The position numbers and the translations under genes were made by a program. A stretch of DNA of 64,000 nt from Ornithinibacillus bavariensis (GTDB lineage: Bacteria; Bacillota; Bacilli; Bacillales; Amphibacillaceae): positions 1 to 64,000 of the forward strand of contig NZ_BORP01000002.1 of assembly GCF_018333235.1 (NCBI RefSeq), given 5' to 3'. The stretch's first letter is position 1. Every line of letters starts with the position of its first letter. Under the pieces are notes generated by a model. It was not told where the DNA came from. It ran no database searches and saw only the letters and a program-made list of their open reading frames with translations. Shown piece by piece: positions 1 to 9,903 of the stretch.

Positions 1-232
1 CCTCAATCTTTCTACCTGAAAAAACAGATTGCGTATAAGCACACAAAATAATCTTCATCATCATTCGTGGATGATAGGCTGGACAACCGGTATCACGCAA
101 AAAACGATCAAATGCCTCTTCTGGAATACTTTCTACTAATTCATTAACGGTGTATGCAATATCATTTTCTTGTAATTTTATTTCTAAATCTAACGGCAAA
201 ATTACTTGATTCATGGTATAATGTTTAAACAT
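1..232 (-). CDS. IS1182-family transposase, N-terminal part (cut by window edge)
   Basis: The reverse strand reads from an ATG at 232 off the left edge, giving about 77 residues. It begins MFKHYTMNQVILPLDLEIKL and includes the segment CPAYHPRMMMKIILCAYTQS, which I recognise as the N-terminus of IS1182-family DDE transposases. A GGAGGTG ribosome binding site lies just upstream. The noncoding end of the element appears to run to about 372 and finish in a GAGGCTGGGACAAAA-type terminal repeat. A relic of the same end, with no gene, lies at about 60039-60189. Whether the gene is intact cannot be judged here. Confidence 0.85.
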   Translation of the reverse strand, partial: MFKHYTMNQVILPLDLEIKLQENDIAYTVNELVESIPEEAFDRFLRDTGCPAYHPRMMMKIILCAYTQSVFSGRKIE

Positions 233-374
233 AGGGACACCTCCAAAAATTATTGTGTGGTAACTTTAATTTTATCAAAAGGTGTCCTTTTTGTGTGCAT
301 AAAAAGAGTGGCATTCACCTGTTTTGGTAAGTACCACTCTTTTTTATTTACTGGGGTTTTGTCCCAGCCTCTTT
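233..374. mobile_element. Noncoding end of the IS1182-type element
   Basis: This stretch between the transposase start and the stop of the next gene contains a hairpin (AAAGAGTGG at 304 against CCACTCTTT at 334) and a GGGACAAAACCCC-type end. It matches 60041-60189 at most positions, so it is a repeated mobile-element end and not host sequence. The exact terminal base was not determined. Confidence 0.6.
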
Positions 375-383
375 TTCATTAAT

Positions 384-1907
384 TTATTGATCGATACGTT
401 TCTGTAGCTCTAATACCTTCTCATGTGAGGGTAGGAAAAGAGCTGAAATCAATGCCGCAACAGCAATAACGAAAATTACTATAAATATAAGGTGAATCCC
501 ATGTGCTAAGGACTGATTAACAAAATCCATTAATTCTGGTGGGATATTGGTTAAATTATTTCCTGCCTCACCATTCGTTTGAAGTAAGTTATTAATCGTT
601 TCCGCATCACCTGCATTATCAGGTAGATGGGATGCAGCATATTTAGCAACAGACGAATTAAACATACTTCCTAAAATAGTGATTCCAATCGTTTGTCCTA
701 ACGAACGGACAAATGAATTCGAAGCAGTTGCTGCACCACGCATTTGCCAACCAACGGATGCCTGAATCATAACGGTTGTCGGAGTAATGGCATATCCCAT
801 ACCAAGCCCAAGCACAATCATTAAGCCGACAAAGTACCAGTATGGAGAGTCTAATTGAATGGCCAAGGTCCACCCTGTCCCTAATGCGACAAGAATAACA
901 CCTATCAGGGTTGTTCGCTTCGAACCAATTCGATACATATAGCGTCCACCAAAAGTAGCAGCAAGTGGCCATGCTAAGGACATTGGCATTAAGGTTAGTC
1001 CTGAGCTTGTCGCACTATGTCCGAGTATCGTTTGAATCCACATTGGTAAGTAGACATTAGCTCCAATTAACACAAAGCTCAGTAAAAATCCAATCAAATT
1101 GGAAATGGCAATGACTCGAATTTTAAAGATGGATAGTGGTAGCATTGGCTCTTCCACCTTTGTCTCAATCCAAATGAACAGAAGAATACCAATGGCAGAC
1201 CCAATCAACAATAGAATAATCGTTGTGCTTCCCCAAGCATATTTTGTCCCACCACTTAATAACGCATAGAGTAGTGCAGAAACCGAGGCGGTGAACACGA
1301 GGGCTCCCCAATAATCAATTTTTTTCGACTGACGTTCAACGGTCTCATGTAAAAATAAAATGACGAGAATAAGTGAAATGGCACCAACAGGTACGTTGAT
1401 ATAGAATATCCATCTCCATGAAAAGTGATCAACGAACATACCACCAACTAGCGGTCCCATTAATCCAGCAATTCCCCACACACCACTAAATAGCCCTTGC
1501 ATCTTAGCGCGTTGTTCTCCTGGAAAAATATCACCGATAATTGTAAAGGTAACTGGCATTACTGCCCCTGCGCCAATCCCTTGAAAGGCACGAAACCAAA
1601 TTAGTTGTTCCATGGACTGAGCTAGTCCAGATAGAACCGATCCCAGTACAAATAAAATTACTCCAATAATGAAGATAATTTTTCGGCCAAAGAGATCGGC
1701 CAATTTTCCGTAAATAGGAGTAGTGACACTAGTGGTTAATGTATAAATGGCGAAAACCCAGCTATATAGGCTTAAGCCTTGTAATTCACCAACAATATGT
1801 GGCATTGCCGTACTGACAACCGTTACATCAATAGCAGTGAGAAATACAGCCACCATCATAGCCACAGTCACCATTTTTCGATTGGTTTGATGACTCAACC
1901 TAGCCAT
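384..1907 (-). CDS. MDR family MFS transporter (DHA2, 14-TM, EmrB/QacA type)
   Basis: A 507-residue integral membrane protein, probably a proton-driven drug exporter. The DHA2 signature AIDVTVVSTAMPHI is at residues 25-38, MFS motif A (GKLADLFGRK) at 67-76 and the antiporter motif C (GIAGLMGPLVGG) at 145-156. The many hydrophobic segments and the length fit the 14-helix DHA2 family. A GGGGG-type ribosome binding site precedes the ATG. No TetR or MarR repressor gene is adjacent, unlike many drug exporters, and the IS1182-type element ends just downstream. The substrate cannot be predicted. Confidence 0.85.
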   Translation of the reverse strand: MARLSHQTNRKMVTVAMMVAVFLTAIDVTVVSTAMPHIVGELQGLSLYSWVFAIYTLTTSVTTPIYGKLADLFGRKIIFIIGVILFVLGSVLSGLAQSMEQLIWFRAFQGIGAGAVMPVTFTIIGDIFPGEQRAKMQGLFSGVWGIAGLMGPLVGGMFVDHFSWRWIFYINVPVGAISLILVILFLHETVERQSKKIDYWGALVFTASVSALLYALLSGGTKYAWGSTTIILLLIGSAIGILLFIWIETKVEEPMLPLSIFKIRVIAISNLIGFLLSFVLIGANVYLPMWIQTILGHSATSSGLTLMPMSLAWPLAATFGGRYMYRIGSKRTTLIGVILVALGTGWTLAIQLDSPYWYFVGLMIVLGLGMGYAITPTTVMIQASVGWQMRGAATASNSFVRSLGQTIGITILGSMFNSSVAKYAASHLPDNAGDAETINNLLQTNGEAGNNLTNIPPELMDFVNQSLAHGIHLIFIVIFVIAVAALISALFLPSHEKVLELQKRIDQ

Positions 1908-2598
1908 CCCCCTTTAAATTACTAGTATTATGTAAATTCAGAAATAGTTCAGATATACAACCTATTTTATACTTTTTTAAGTAGTGTTGTATATATTTCA
2001 GCATTGTCGAGATGTCTTCGATGATAGTTAAGAAATCTACTAGCAATCTATCTAACTTATTAGGATGAACGAAGGTATAACATTACTTCTTTGTCAAAGT
2101 ATAATGGCACCCATCCATTGTTAATAATATTTGATCCAGTATTATGCGATGGGGAAGTGATGGGGATTGCTATAAATGGATAATGATACCGGAAATAAAT
2201 TACGTTTCTATTAAATGGCAAGAGGATAGGATTCTATACGAGTACAGAGGAAGCTAACAGCTTTTGTCTGGAGAATTTTAAAAAGGTGTTAATTGAGTTG
2301 AAAGAAAAGCTTGCTATAAGGTAGGAAGTGATTACTTCTCTTAATATACAAGCTTCTATTCCTTACTAGAATTTGCAAGGGAACTCGTTAGTAGGGACAA
2401 CAAATAATAGGTTTTATTATTTACCCTCGTTCTAAAGTAAGATGTAAAAAGTCTTAGTACATCGTAATTTTAATGGTGCTATTAGCTATTTAATCGTACG
2501 TTTCAACGCTACTTTTTCCCTATGGTTAATTACCTCCCTATATATTATAATTCTTTATAGAAAATTGCGAAAATATAGTCTATTAGAGGAGGCATACG
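1908..2598. other. Long intergenic region between divergent genes
   Basis: About 690 bp separate the divergent drug exporter and the TPR regulator. I see no convincing gene or RNA. A possible -10 for the regulator (TATAAT at 2546-2551) lies above the strong GAGGAGG site at about 2585. Its -35 is weak (TGGTTA at 2523). Confidence 0.4.
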
Positions 2599-3837
2599 AT
2601 GCTGCAGGGAGAGATTATTAAATTCTATCGCGAAAAAAATAACATGACACAAGCACAGCTGGCGGATGGAATCTGTACTACTACCCACATTAGTAAAATT
2701 GAACGAGGAAAAACCGCATATTCTGAAGAGCTTATTACGCTGTTCTCAGAACGCCTTGCAATAGATATAAAAAAAGAGATAGAATCTGTAGAAAGAATAG
2801 AAAAGTTACTTCAACAGTGGCATCAATCCATGATTTTGGGCAGAAATGAAATGATAGAACATATCAAGAATGAATTAGAAGAAATAGCCTTTGTCTACTC
2901 ATCTTACTACATATCCCACTACCAATTACTCCATGCTAGATACAATATCATACATCGAAATCATAAAAAGGCTTTTGAAATACTCGAGAATATTAGAAAA
3001 AAATCTCAAGAGCTAACTCCATATGAATACAATCTCTTACATCATATATACGGAATCTATTACATTAGTGATAGTGCTCATGTTACCCAGGGAGGTCATT
3101 TAAAACCACTTCAATTTTTAGAAAAGGTACAAATTGATGAGTACGGGAATGAAGAATATTATTATCACCTGGCAATTTCCTACCATTTAATCAGCTCACA
3201 CATCATGGCTTATTATTATGCTGAAAAGGCATTACGTTATTTTCGAGCAACAAATAACTATGCACGGTCGATGGATGCAGAAACGTTTATGCTACTACAA
3301 CTAAGTCGTGATGATTCCGTTGACTTCGATAACATTGTAGAACGATACCATCAGTTAATTCAAAATTGTGATACCTTAGGTTTTACAACCAAAAAGGCTA
3401 TCTTACTAAATAACCTGGGCTTTGAATATTTTCATAAAGGTGAATATCCTTTATCGAAAAACTGCCATTGGGAAGCGATGCAATTGGATGAACCAGAATC
3501 TCCTAGCCATCTTTTACATCTTTATAACTATTTAGATACTTGTTTGGAAGGTAATCTTTCAAGAAAGAATATTTTACTGAAAAAAATAAAAGAAGGCCTT
3601 TCCCTAGCAGAGAAATTAGATAGTAAGCATTTCATCGTTTTATTCCAGATAATAAAACTAAAAGCGCAAGGGAATGAAGATGCTTATTATAAATTTCTCG
3701 AGGAAAAGGCGCTGCCCCATTTTTCTAAGATTAATCATGTCATTTACTATAAGCGCTATGGAAAAGTTCTATTTGAACACTATATTAAGACAAACCAGTA
3801 TTTAAAAGCATCGGAGGTTCTTGGTGATCAATTATAA
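2599..3837 (+). CDS. XRE-family HTH/TPR transcriptional regulator (RRNPP-like, NprR type)
   Basis: A 412-residue protein with an N-terminal XRE helix-turn-helix (about residues 6-60, with TQAQLADGICTTTHISKIE), followed by a long helical region of TPR-like repeats. This is the layout of peptide-responsive RRNPP regulators such as PlcR and NprR. The AGAGGAGGC ribosome binding site supports the ATG. The gene lies next to camelysin, SipW and a secreted neutral protease. That recalls NprR control of a neutral protease in the Bacillus cereus group. Direct regulation here is inference, and I found no adjacent signal-peptide (NprX-like) gene. Confidence 0.75.
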   Translation: MLQGEIIKFYREKNNMTQAQLADGICTTTHISKIERGKTAYSEELITLFSERLAIDIKKEIESVERIEKLLQQWHQSMILGRNEMIEHIKNELEEIAFVYSSYYISHYQLLHARYNIIHRNHKKAFEILENIRKKSQELTPYEYNLLHHIYGIYYISDSAHVTQGGHLKPLQFLEKVQIDEYGNEEYYYHLAISYHLISSHIMAYYYAEKALRYFRATNNYARSMDAETFMLLQLSRDDSVDFDNIVERYHQLIQNCDTLGFTTKKAILLNNLGFEYFHKGEYPLSKNCHWEAMQLDEPESPSHLLHLYNYLDTCLEGNLSRKNILLKKIKEGLSLAEKLDSKHFIVLFQIIKLKAQGNEDAYYKFLEEKALPHFSKINHVIYYKRYGKVLFEHYIKTNQYLKASEVLGDQL

Positions 3838-3840
3838 GAT

Positions 3841-3870
3841 ATCCCCGAGAAGTATAGATTTCTCGGGGAT
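3841..3870. terminator. Hairpin between convergent genes
   Basis: ATCCCCGAGA (3841-3850) pairs perfectly with TCTCGGGGAT (3861-3870). It lies between the stops of the regulator and the camelysin-like gene. No strong T-run follows directly on either strand, so termination is likely but not certain. Confidence 0.55.
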
Positions 3871-3888
3871 AAGTAATTGTACTGCTTT

Positions 3889-4485
3889 TTAACCCTCATT
3901 CAGTTGTCCTTCAGTCTGTTCAGCAACAAACTGCCATTTTAACTGTAAGGCATCTCCTTGGAATTGGTTTTGATCTTCCCCATTATCAATGAATTCAAAT
4001 AAGACGATAACTTTGTTAATATCACCTGGCTTTAATCCATTTGGAACCTTTTCTCCCCCAACAAATGTATCAACCGCTGTAATGTCGGGTGTAATCTTGG
4101 AAAGCTCACTAAGGGTTGTTTCCATTACTTGAACCGTTGCATTGTTTTGGTTGTAAAGTATGGTTACTTTAATATGGTTAGCAAAATCATCTGTATTATC
4201 ACCCAAAGCATCATTAACCTCGTAACTCGTATTCAGCAATACCTTGTGAATGTCTAGTGTTCCATTATTGGTTAATGTAAACTCACGAGAGATTTCATCG
4301 CCTGGCTTTAGATTAGTAACATTAACGATTGTTTCCGGATTAACGGATAAATCTAATGTACCAGCGGCAAACGTATTATTGACTTCAACTGTATCGCTGA
4401 AGTACGCATACGTTCCTCCTCCCATTAATGAAAATCCTAGTGCTGCTGTAAGTATTCCCTTACTTACCTTTTTTGAAAAACTCAT
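3889..4485 (-). CDS. Camelysin/TasA-family secreted protein (CalY-like)
   Basis: A 198-residue exported protein of the TasA/CotN/camelysin family, whose members are biofilm fibre proteins or surface metalloproteases released by SipW. The N-terminus has a hydrophobic signal followed by GGGTYAYFSDTVEVNNTFAAG, the typical SipW-dependent processing region. A mature segment with LTNNGTLDIHKV also fits the family. It lies directly downstream of the SipW gene on the same strand, so enzyme and substrate are probably co-transcribed. Whether it forms fibres or is a protease cannot be told from sequence. Confidence 0.87.
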   Translation of the reverse strand: MSFSKKVSKGILTAALGFSLMGGGTYAYFSDTVEVNNTFAAGTLDLSVNPETIVNVTNLKPGDEISREFTLTNNGTLDIHKVLLNTSYEVNDALGDNTDDFANHIKVTILYNQNNATVQVMETTLSELSKITPDITAVDTFVGGEKVPNGLKPGDINKVIVLFEFIDNGEDQNQFQGDALQLKWQFVAEQTEGQLNEG

Positions 4486-4549
4486 TTTTCTTCCTCCTCT
4501 AGTTTTCTAAATTTTTTAACCCTATATCTTCATTTCAAAGGATAGGGGA

Positions 4550-5101
4550 TTAAACGGTTTCCGTTTCTTTTACTTTTTTCCCTTCTAGCTCTCTAGCTGC
4601 CAAGAAAATCAAACGACCTGCTGATAGAACCAATAATAGGCCGGGAATAAATAATAAAAGTGCAGATCCGAGCTTTGATGTTGCGAATCCTACTACATAT
4701 CCCAGGATTGGAATGGTGACCCCAGTATACTTTCCAACTATATGTTGGGCTTGAACATAATCTCGGTCAGCCGCATTGTTGTTATCTCCCTTCGTTTGAA
4801 ACAATTGATTACCATTTACGTCCATGACATCCACAATACGATGCGTAACCAATCTATCTTCCTGTTGAAAAGTAATGATATCCCCATTCTTAAATGTCGT
4901 ATCAGAACCTACTAGCTCAGTTAAAATGATAGACCCCGTTTTAAAGGTAGGATCCATGGAACCTGATAAAACTACTTTAACTTGATGTCCAAATAGGGAC
5001 GGCTCTCCACCAGATGCTTTCGTTGATATAACAAAAAGTGCCAATAAACAAAAAAGAATTAACGTTCCTGTCTTCATAATCCCAAAAATGATTTTTTTCA
5101 T
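4550..5101 (-). CDS. sipW: Signal peptidase I, SipW (ER) type
   Basis: Membrane-bound signal peptidase that processes TasA/camelysin-type exoproteins. Counting from the ATG at 5101 it has 183 residues, with an N-terminal membrane segment (about 8-27), catalytic Ser48 in LSGSMDPTF, His87 in THRIVDV and a C-terminal membrane segment. Histidine in place of lysine marks the ER-type, SipW-like subfamily. The reading frame stays open upstream to 5176, but GGAGG lies about 9 nt before the ATG at 5101. A second ATG at 5107 is too close to that site. The substrate gene follows at once. Confidence 0.9.
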   Translation of the reverse strand: MKKIIFGIMKTGTLILFCLLALFVISTKASGGEPSLFGHQVKVVLSGSMDPTFKTGSIILTELVGSDTTFKNGDIITFQQEDRLVTHRIVDVMDVNGNQLFQTKGDNNNAADRDYVQAQHIVGKYTGVTIPILGYVVGFATSKLGSALLLFIPGLLLVLSAGRLIFLAARELEGKKVKETETV

Positions 5102-5158
5102 TTTCATCCACCTCCAACAGCGTATAATTCTAGCGTAGGTTATAGACGGAAAATTGTA

Positions 5159-5257
5159 AATTGGGTTATTTTTCATATAAAAATACTAGAAAATAACACT
5201 TTTTTTCAGTTCAAATCTATTAAATGCGAGTTTAATAGGGTTTTCTATAACCCAATT
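5159..5257. promoter_or_regulatory. 11-bp inverted repeat in the sipW/npr divergent promoter region
   Basis: AATTGGGTTAT (5159-5169) and ATAACCCAATT (5247-5257) are perfect inverted copies. GGGTTTT (5238-5244) and AAAACCC (5270s) add a second inverted pair nearby. The right copy abuts the likely npr -35. This is a candidate operator for the nearby TPR regulator. The assignment is inference. Confidence 0.4.
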
Positions 5258-5285
5258 GACTGTCTAGGGAAAACCCAAGAATAAT
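5256..5285 (+). promoter_or_regulatory. Likely sigma-A promoter of the neutral protease gene
   Basis: TTGACT (5256-5261), an 18-bp spacer and AATAAT (5280-5285) predict a transcript start near 5292. This argues against translation from the GTG at 5291 and supports the downstream start. Confidence 0.45.
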
Positions 5286-5320
5286 AGAGGGTGAAAGCAA
5301 AACCAAAAGGAGAGGTGATT

Positions 5321-7129
5321 GTGTTGAAGAAGAAAAAGGATTTAAAAAAGAAGGCACTTCCTATATTTTTAACAGCAACGTTAGCCTTCTCGGGATTAGC
5401 ATTACCTAGCACCAATGTTTCCGCTAGTGGGCAAGAAGTAGACACACCATCTTATGTAAACGTCTTGAGCGAAGCACCTAAGGGATTAAGTAGAGAGGAT
5501 ACTGTTTATTTATTCCTTCAAACACAGGTATCAGGGCAAAATGCATCGTTAAACACTAAAAATGTAGAATCACAAATCGCAAAGGCAAAGGAACAGTTCG
5601 AAATTATAGACAAAATAGACGACAAAGAGACCGGAACATATCATTTTAGAACGGTTGAAATGATTCATGGTGTTCCAATTTATGGATCTGAACAAACGGT
5701 GGCATTAGACAAAAATAATCAAGTAATGGCCTTCTTTGGAAATGTTACACCAAAACGTAAACAGTCTATCCTATCATCTGAATCAACACTTTCGGAAAAT
5801 CAAGCATTAGAGGTTGCAAAACGTGATATTGAAGCGGACATTGGAGAAGTCAAAGAATATGATGGCATTGACGCAAAGCTAATCTGGTACCCGGACAATG
5901 GGAGTCATACGTTAGCATATTTAGTAATAGCTTCCACTTCTATTCCAGCACCAGGATATTATCATTACTTTGTAGATGCTACTAGTGGTGAGATAATGAA
6001 AAGCTACAATGCCTTTCATGAAATGGCACCAACCATAGATTCACAGAAAAATAGTTTCACTGTTGCGTCATCTGGTGAGGAACAAGAAATATCTCCTCTA
6101 GCAGAATCGGATAAATCTGAACCAATTACATCAAGAGGGATGGACATATTTGGTAACCTCTTAACATTTAATTCAACGTTAAATAAGGAAACAGGAGCGC
6201 GTTATTTGTTTGATAATACAAGAGCAAATGGTGTTCACACATTCCATGCACAACGTATGCCAGAGTTTTCTTTTCTATTACTCAATGCTTTATTAGGATT
6301 TACAGGCTTTGAAGTGACCACTTCATCAAGCTTTTTCTATGATCCTGCGGCGGTTTCAGCACATGTAAATGCTGGAAAGGTGTATGACTACTACAAAAGA
6401 GTGTTTAATAGGGATTCCCTTGATAATAATGGCATGAAGCTAATCTCAACGGTTCATGTTGGAGAGAAATGGAATAATGCTGGATGGAATGGCAAACAAA
6501 TGATATATGGAGATGGAGACGGCCAGCTCATGATTTCTACTTCAGGCGGTATGGATGTCATTGGACATGAGATGACCCACGGTGTCATTACACATACAGC
6601 TGATCTCATTTATGAAGGAGAATCTGGAGCATTAAATGAATCACTTGCTGATATTATGGGTTCATTTATCGAGAATAAAACAGGTGATGATTTGTGGCTA
6701 TTAGGTGAAGATATTTATACCCCAAATATACCTGGTGATGGTCTACGTGATATGAAGGATCCCGGTTCAGTTCCTCTATCAGGTTATACAGAAACAGGCT
6801 ACTATCCTGATCATTACAATGATCGCTATTTGGGTGAGAAGGACAATGGTGGTGTACACATCAATAGTAGTATCAACAATAAAGCAGCCCATTTAATAAC
6901 AGAAGGCGGCACACATTACGGTGTAACCGTTAACGGAATCGGTAAACAAAAGGCGGAAAAAATCTTCTATCGTACACTAACCCATTATTTAACAGCTTCT
7001 TCTAACTTTAGTGACATGCGCCAAGCAGCAGTTCAAGCAGCTCGTGACTTGTATCCGGATCGCAATGGAGAGCCATCTGTTGAGGTACAGGCAGTTATGG
7101 CAGCATATGATGCTGTAGGAGTTCATTAA
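5321..7129 (+). CDS. npr: Secreted neutral metalloprotease (bacillolysin, peptidase M4)
   Basis: A thermolysin-like zinc endopeptidase, made as a preproenzyme of about 602 residues. It has a signal peptide ending near NVSA, an FTP/PepSY-type propeptide with VHGVPIYGSE-like sequence, and an M4 catalytic domain. The zinc site is HEMTH at residues 416-420 with the third ligand Glu440 in GALNES. The C-terminal M4 segment GGVHINSSINNKAAHL is present. The start is GTG 5321 or TTG 5324, behind AAGGAGAGGTG. The frame is open from 5291, which is probably untranslated. A strong terminator follows. Confidence 0.93.
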   Translation: MLKKKKDLKKKALPIFLTATLAFSGLALPSTNVSASGQEVDTPSYVNVLSEAPKGLSREDTVYLFLQTQVSGQNASLNTKNVESQIAKAKEQFEIIDKIDDKETGTYHFRTVEMIHGVPIYGSEQTVALDKNNQVMAFFGNVTPKRKQSILSSESTLSENQALEVAKRDIEADIGEVKEYDGIDAKLIWYPDNGSHTLAYLVIASTSIPAPGYYHYFVDATSGEIMKSYNAFHEMAPTIDSQKNSFTVASSGEEQEISPLAESDKSEPITSRGMDIFGNLLTFNSTLNKETGARYLFDNTRANGVHTFHAQRMPEFSFLLLNALLGFTGFEVTTSSSFFYDPAAVSAHVNAGKVYDYYKRVFNRDSLDNNGMKLISTVHVGEKWNNAGWNGKQMIYGDGDGQLMISTSGGMDVIGHEMTHGVITHTADLIYEGESGALNESLADIMGSFIENKTGDDLWLLGEDIYTPNIPGDGLRDMKDPGSVPLSGYTETGYYPDHYNDRYLGEKDNGGVHINSSINNKAAHLITEGGTHYGVTVNGIGKQKAEKIFYRTLTHYLTASSNFSDMRQAAVQAARDLYPDRNGEPSVEVQAVMAAYDAVGVH

Positions 7130-7145
7130 TTTAGCGTAATTTGAA

Positions 7146-7209
7146 GGACGGTTATTTCGTTTCTAGTAGCAATTGCTGACTGGGAAACGACATAATCGTC
7201 CATTTTTTT
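7146..7209 (+). terminator. Terminator after the neutral protease gene
   Basis: An approximately 18-bp stem with two mismatches (GGACGGTTAT... against ...ATAATCGTCC) is followed by ATTTTTTT. Confidence 0.8.
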
Positions 7210-7341
7210 ACTCGAAGTATTGCTGTTTCATTACCAATCTCTGAACGACTCCAACTACCGTCTTTACTGATATAGCAAATATCCAAGATATGGATCGAGC
7301 GTTATTAAAATAAAAGAAATAAAGTGACTCAAAACGTAGTC

Positions 7342-7375
7342 CTTAAAAAGCGAGAATAATATCTCGCTTTTTAAG
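7342..7375. terminator. Perfect 14-bp hairpin, bidirectional terminator-like
   Basis: CTTAAAAAGCGAGA (7342-7355) pairs perfectly with its inverse at 7362-7375 around a 6-nt loop. It lies in the gene-free stretch before mqo. The AAAAAG/CTTTTT flanks would give a U-rich 3' side in either direction. Confidence 0.6.
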
Positions 7376-7439
7376 TGCAATAAAATAGTTTATAATAATG
7401 GTAGAAATAAAGACATAAGAATAGTTATAATAGTTATAT

Positions 7440-7610
7440 GATATTTTTGTGACAGAAAAGGGCGTTCTACTTAGGCGCCTTGCTTTTTGGCAGATAGGAA
7501 AGTTAAAAATTCTTTCCCGCCAGCATAAGAAAAGCAAACACTTCGCGAAAGACGTGCGAATGCGAGTTTTTCTCAGAAAAGAAGCGGGTGAGCCCACCCT
7601 TTACTGCCTA
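7440..7610. repeat. Possible dispersed repeat copy upstream of mqo
   Basis: The segment from about 7490 (GGAAAGTT..., then GCATAAGAAAAGC..., then TTCGCGAAAG...GCGAATGC) aligns loosely with 41843-41906, which has GCATAAGAAGAACGAAG, ATTCGCAAAAAGG and AAGCGAAT in the same order. This suggests two diverged members of a small intergenic repeat family. No gene was seen here. The alignment was done by eye. Confidence 0.35.
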
Positions 7611-7636
7611 ATATTTAGGGGATAAGGAAGGATAAC

Positions 7637-9136
7637 ATGAGTAACAAACAAGGTACAACAGATGTCATCTTGATTGGCGCAGGTGTGATGAGTGCAACAT
7701 TAGGATCACTGTTAAAAGAGCTACAACCAGACTGGAACATTACCGTTTTCGAGAAGCTGGATAAACCGGGTGAGGAGAGCTCTAATGAATGGAACAATGC
7801 AGGAACAGGGCATTCTGCATTATGTGAGCTTAACTATACACCTGAGAAATCAGACGGAACAATCGATATAACAAAAGCAATTAAAATTAATGATCAATTT
7901 CAACTATCTAGACAATTTTGGTCTTATCTTGTAAACAGTAATTTAATTGAAAATCCAAGTGATTTTATTATGCCAATTCCTCATATGAGTTTAGTTGAGG
8001 GCGATAAAAATGTTAACTTTTTGAAAAAAAGATTTGAAGCGCTATCAAAAAGTCCACTTTTTGAGGGAATGGAATATTCCGATGACCCAGAGACCTTAAA
8101 GGAATGGATCCCGCTTATAATGGAAGGAAGAACATCAAGCGAGCCAATTGCTGCTACGAAAATTGATTCGGGTACAGATGTGAACTTTGGTGCTTTAACA
8201 CGGATGTTATTTACCCACCTACAAAATCAAGGTGTAACGATTCATTATCAGCATCAGGTAAAAAACATTAAGCGTGGCAATGACGGTTCCTGGGAGCTAA
8301 AAGTAAAGAATCTTCAAAATGGTACGGTGGAACGCCATCATGCCAAATTTATTTTCCTTGGTGCAGGTGGAGGTAGCTTACATTTGCTCCAAAAAACTGG
8401 TATCCCTGAAGGAAAAGGTATTGGCGGCTTTCCTGTAAGCGGATTATTTATGGTATGTAATAAGCCGGAAATTGTTGAGCAGCATCATGCCAAGATTTAT
8501 GGTAAGGCTAAGGTCGGTGCTCCGCCAATGTCTGTACCACATCTCGATACTAGATATATCGATAATAAAAAGTCTTTATTATTCGGTCCGTTTGCAGGAT
8601 TTTCACCGAAGTTTCTAAAGACAGGTTCTATATTTGACCTAATTACTTCGGTTAAAATGCACAATATCGTGAATATGATCGGTGCAGGCCTAAAAAACAT
8701 GGCATTGACGAAATACTTAATTCAACAGCTTTTATTAACGAAAGAAAAGCGGATGGAAGAGCTTCGCGAGTTCATTCCAGATGCAAAAAGTGAGGATTGG
8801 GATATTGTCGTTGCTGGTCAGCGTGTTCAAGTGATTGAAGAGACTGAAGCGGGTGGTAAGGGAACACTACAGTTCGGTACGAAGGTAGTGCATGCTGCTG
8901 ATGGTTCTGTGGCAGGGTTACTTGGTGCATCTCCGGGTGCATCTACCGCAGTATCGATTATGCTGGAGTTAATTGAAAAATGCTTCCCAGAGCATTTAGA
9001 AGAATGGAAACCAAAGATAAAAGAAATGGTTCCTTCTTATGATATATCACTGAAAGAAAATCCAGAGCTTGTTCAGGAAATTCAAGCTTCCACCGCAGAA
9101 GCACTATGTTTAACAAGTGAACTTCAGGAAGTATAA
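7637..9136 (+). CDS. mqo: Malate:quinone oxidoreductase
   Basis: A 499-residue FAD-dependent, membrane-associated enzyme that oxidises malate to oxaloacetate and passes electrons to the quinone pool. The N-terminal dinucleotide-binding motif [13 protein letters not shown] (about residues 14-26) is followed by [20 protein letters not shown] and [11 protein letters not shown], both characteristic of Mqo. The full family length is present. AAGGAAGG lies upstream of the ATG. The gene stands alone between terminators. Confidence 0.95.
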   Translation: MSNKQGTTDVILIGAGVMSATLGSLLKELQPDWNITVFEKLDKPGEESSNEWNNAGTGHSALCELNYTPEKSDGTIDITKAIKINDQFQLSRQFWSYLVNSNLIENPSDFIMPIPHMSLVEGDKNVNFLKKRFEALSKSPLFEGMEYSDDPETLKEWIPLIMEGRTSSEPIAATKIDSGTDVNFGALTRMLFTHLQNQGVTIHYQHQVKNIKRGNDGSWELKVKNLQNGTVERHHAKFIFLGAGGGSLHLLQKTGIPEGKGIGGFPVSGLFMVCNKPEIVEQHHAKIYGKAKVGAPPMSVPHLDTRYIDNKKSLLFGPFAGFSPKFLKTGSIFDLITSVKMHNIVNMIGAGLKNMALTKYLIQQLLLTKEKRMEELREFIPDAKSEDWDIVVAGQRVQVIEETEAGGKGTLQFGTKVVHAADGSVAGLLGASPGASTAVSIMLELIEKCFPEHLEEWKPKIKEMVPSYDISLKENPELVQEIQASTAEALCLTSELQEV

Positions 9137-9142
9137 ATAAGA

Positions 9143-9168
9143 GAGCCGTAGATAGTAATCTACGGCTC
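9143..9168 (+). terminator. Hairpin after mqo
   Basis: GAGCCGTAGA (9143-9152) pairs with TCTACGGCTC (9159-9168) between the convergent mqo and GNAT genes. The T-tract is weak. Confidence 0.6.
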
Positions 9169-9180
9169 ATTCGTTTGGGC

Positions 9181-9741
9181 TTAAACCAAGCTATTTTCGT
9201 TTCCAGCATATTGGATTACGTCATGAGTTGGTTTTGGTACACACCCATAGATTTTCTCTGCTTGGAAGGAGTGAATTTCCGAATAGACCATTTTCATCCA
9301 TTCAAATATCTCCATTTCGGATATGGAGTGGTCAGCCCAATACCATATATCTAACGGTACCTCATCGTTTAATAAAAATGCCTGGAATCGATATTGGATG
9401 TCTTTTGCTGGGTTAAAACCTTCTCGCTTATAAAAGCGAAGCCTCTTTTCGGTGTCAGGACTATTAGGATCAACTGCTTCAACTTCTAAAATAATTGGTT
9501 TGTTTTTTGCTTTTAACTTTTCAATGATTTGATGGCCAATTCCTGTTCCCCTTGATTCTTTGGAGACTAATAAGAAATCGACAAAAATGAACGTATCAAA
9601 TTCTGCATACATGACAATATGATATTTTCCCTCATCTTTAACATATATATTCCCTTTTTCTTCTAATAGTGCATCAAGCTGTTCCTTTGCTTTCATTTCA
9701 TCAACTGGAAAATAGGTCTGTAGTTTTTCATACCAATTCAT
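9181..9741 (-). CDS. GNAT family N-acetyltransferase
   Basis: A 186-residue protein with a GNAT fold. The acetyl-CoA loop is visible as SRGTGIGHQIIEKLKAK (about residues 83-99), after the beta-strand FVDFLLVSKE and before RLRFYKREGF. The C-terminal 60 residues (PLDIWYWADHSISEMEIFEWMKM) are less typical. The substrate is unknown. It converges on mqo and probably forms a single-gene unit. Confidence 0.8.
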   Translation of the reverse strand: MNWYEKLQTYFPVDEMKAKEQLDALLEEKGNIYVKDEGKYHIVMYAEFDTFIFVDFLLVSKESRGTGIGHQIIEKLKAKNKPIILEVEAVDPNSPDTEKRLRFYKREGFNPAKDIQYRFQAFLLNDEVPLDIWYWADHSISEMEIFEWMKMVYSEIHSFQAEKIYGCVPKPTHDVIQYAGNENSLV

Positions 9742-9903
9742 TCTGTTAATCTTCCTTCTTTCTTCTAGTAACTTTCCATATTAGAGTATAACACAACAGG
9801 CTTCAGCTTTAATATTTCCCCCCTATTCAACCTTTTTAAAAAATAGTAACTATTCCCATTTGTGTTATACTAAATGAAAAAATAATCGGGAGAAGTAGAA
9901 AAA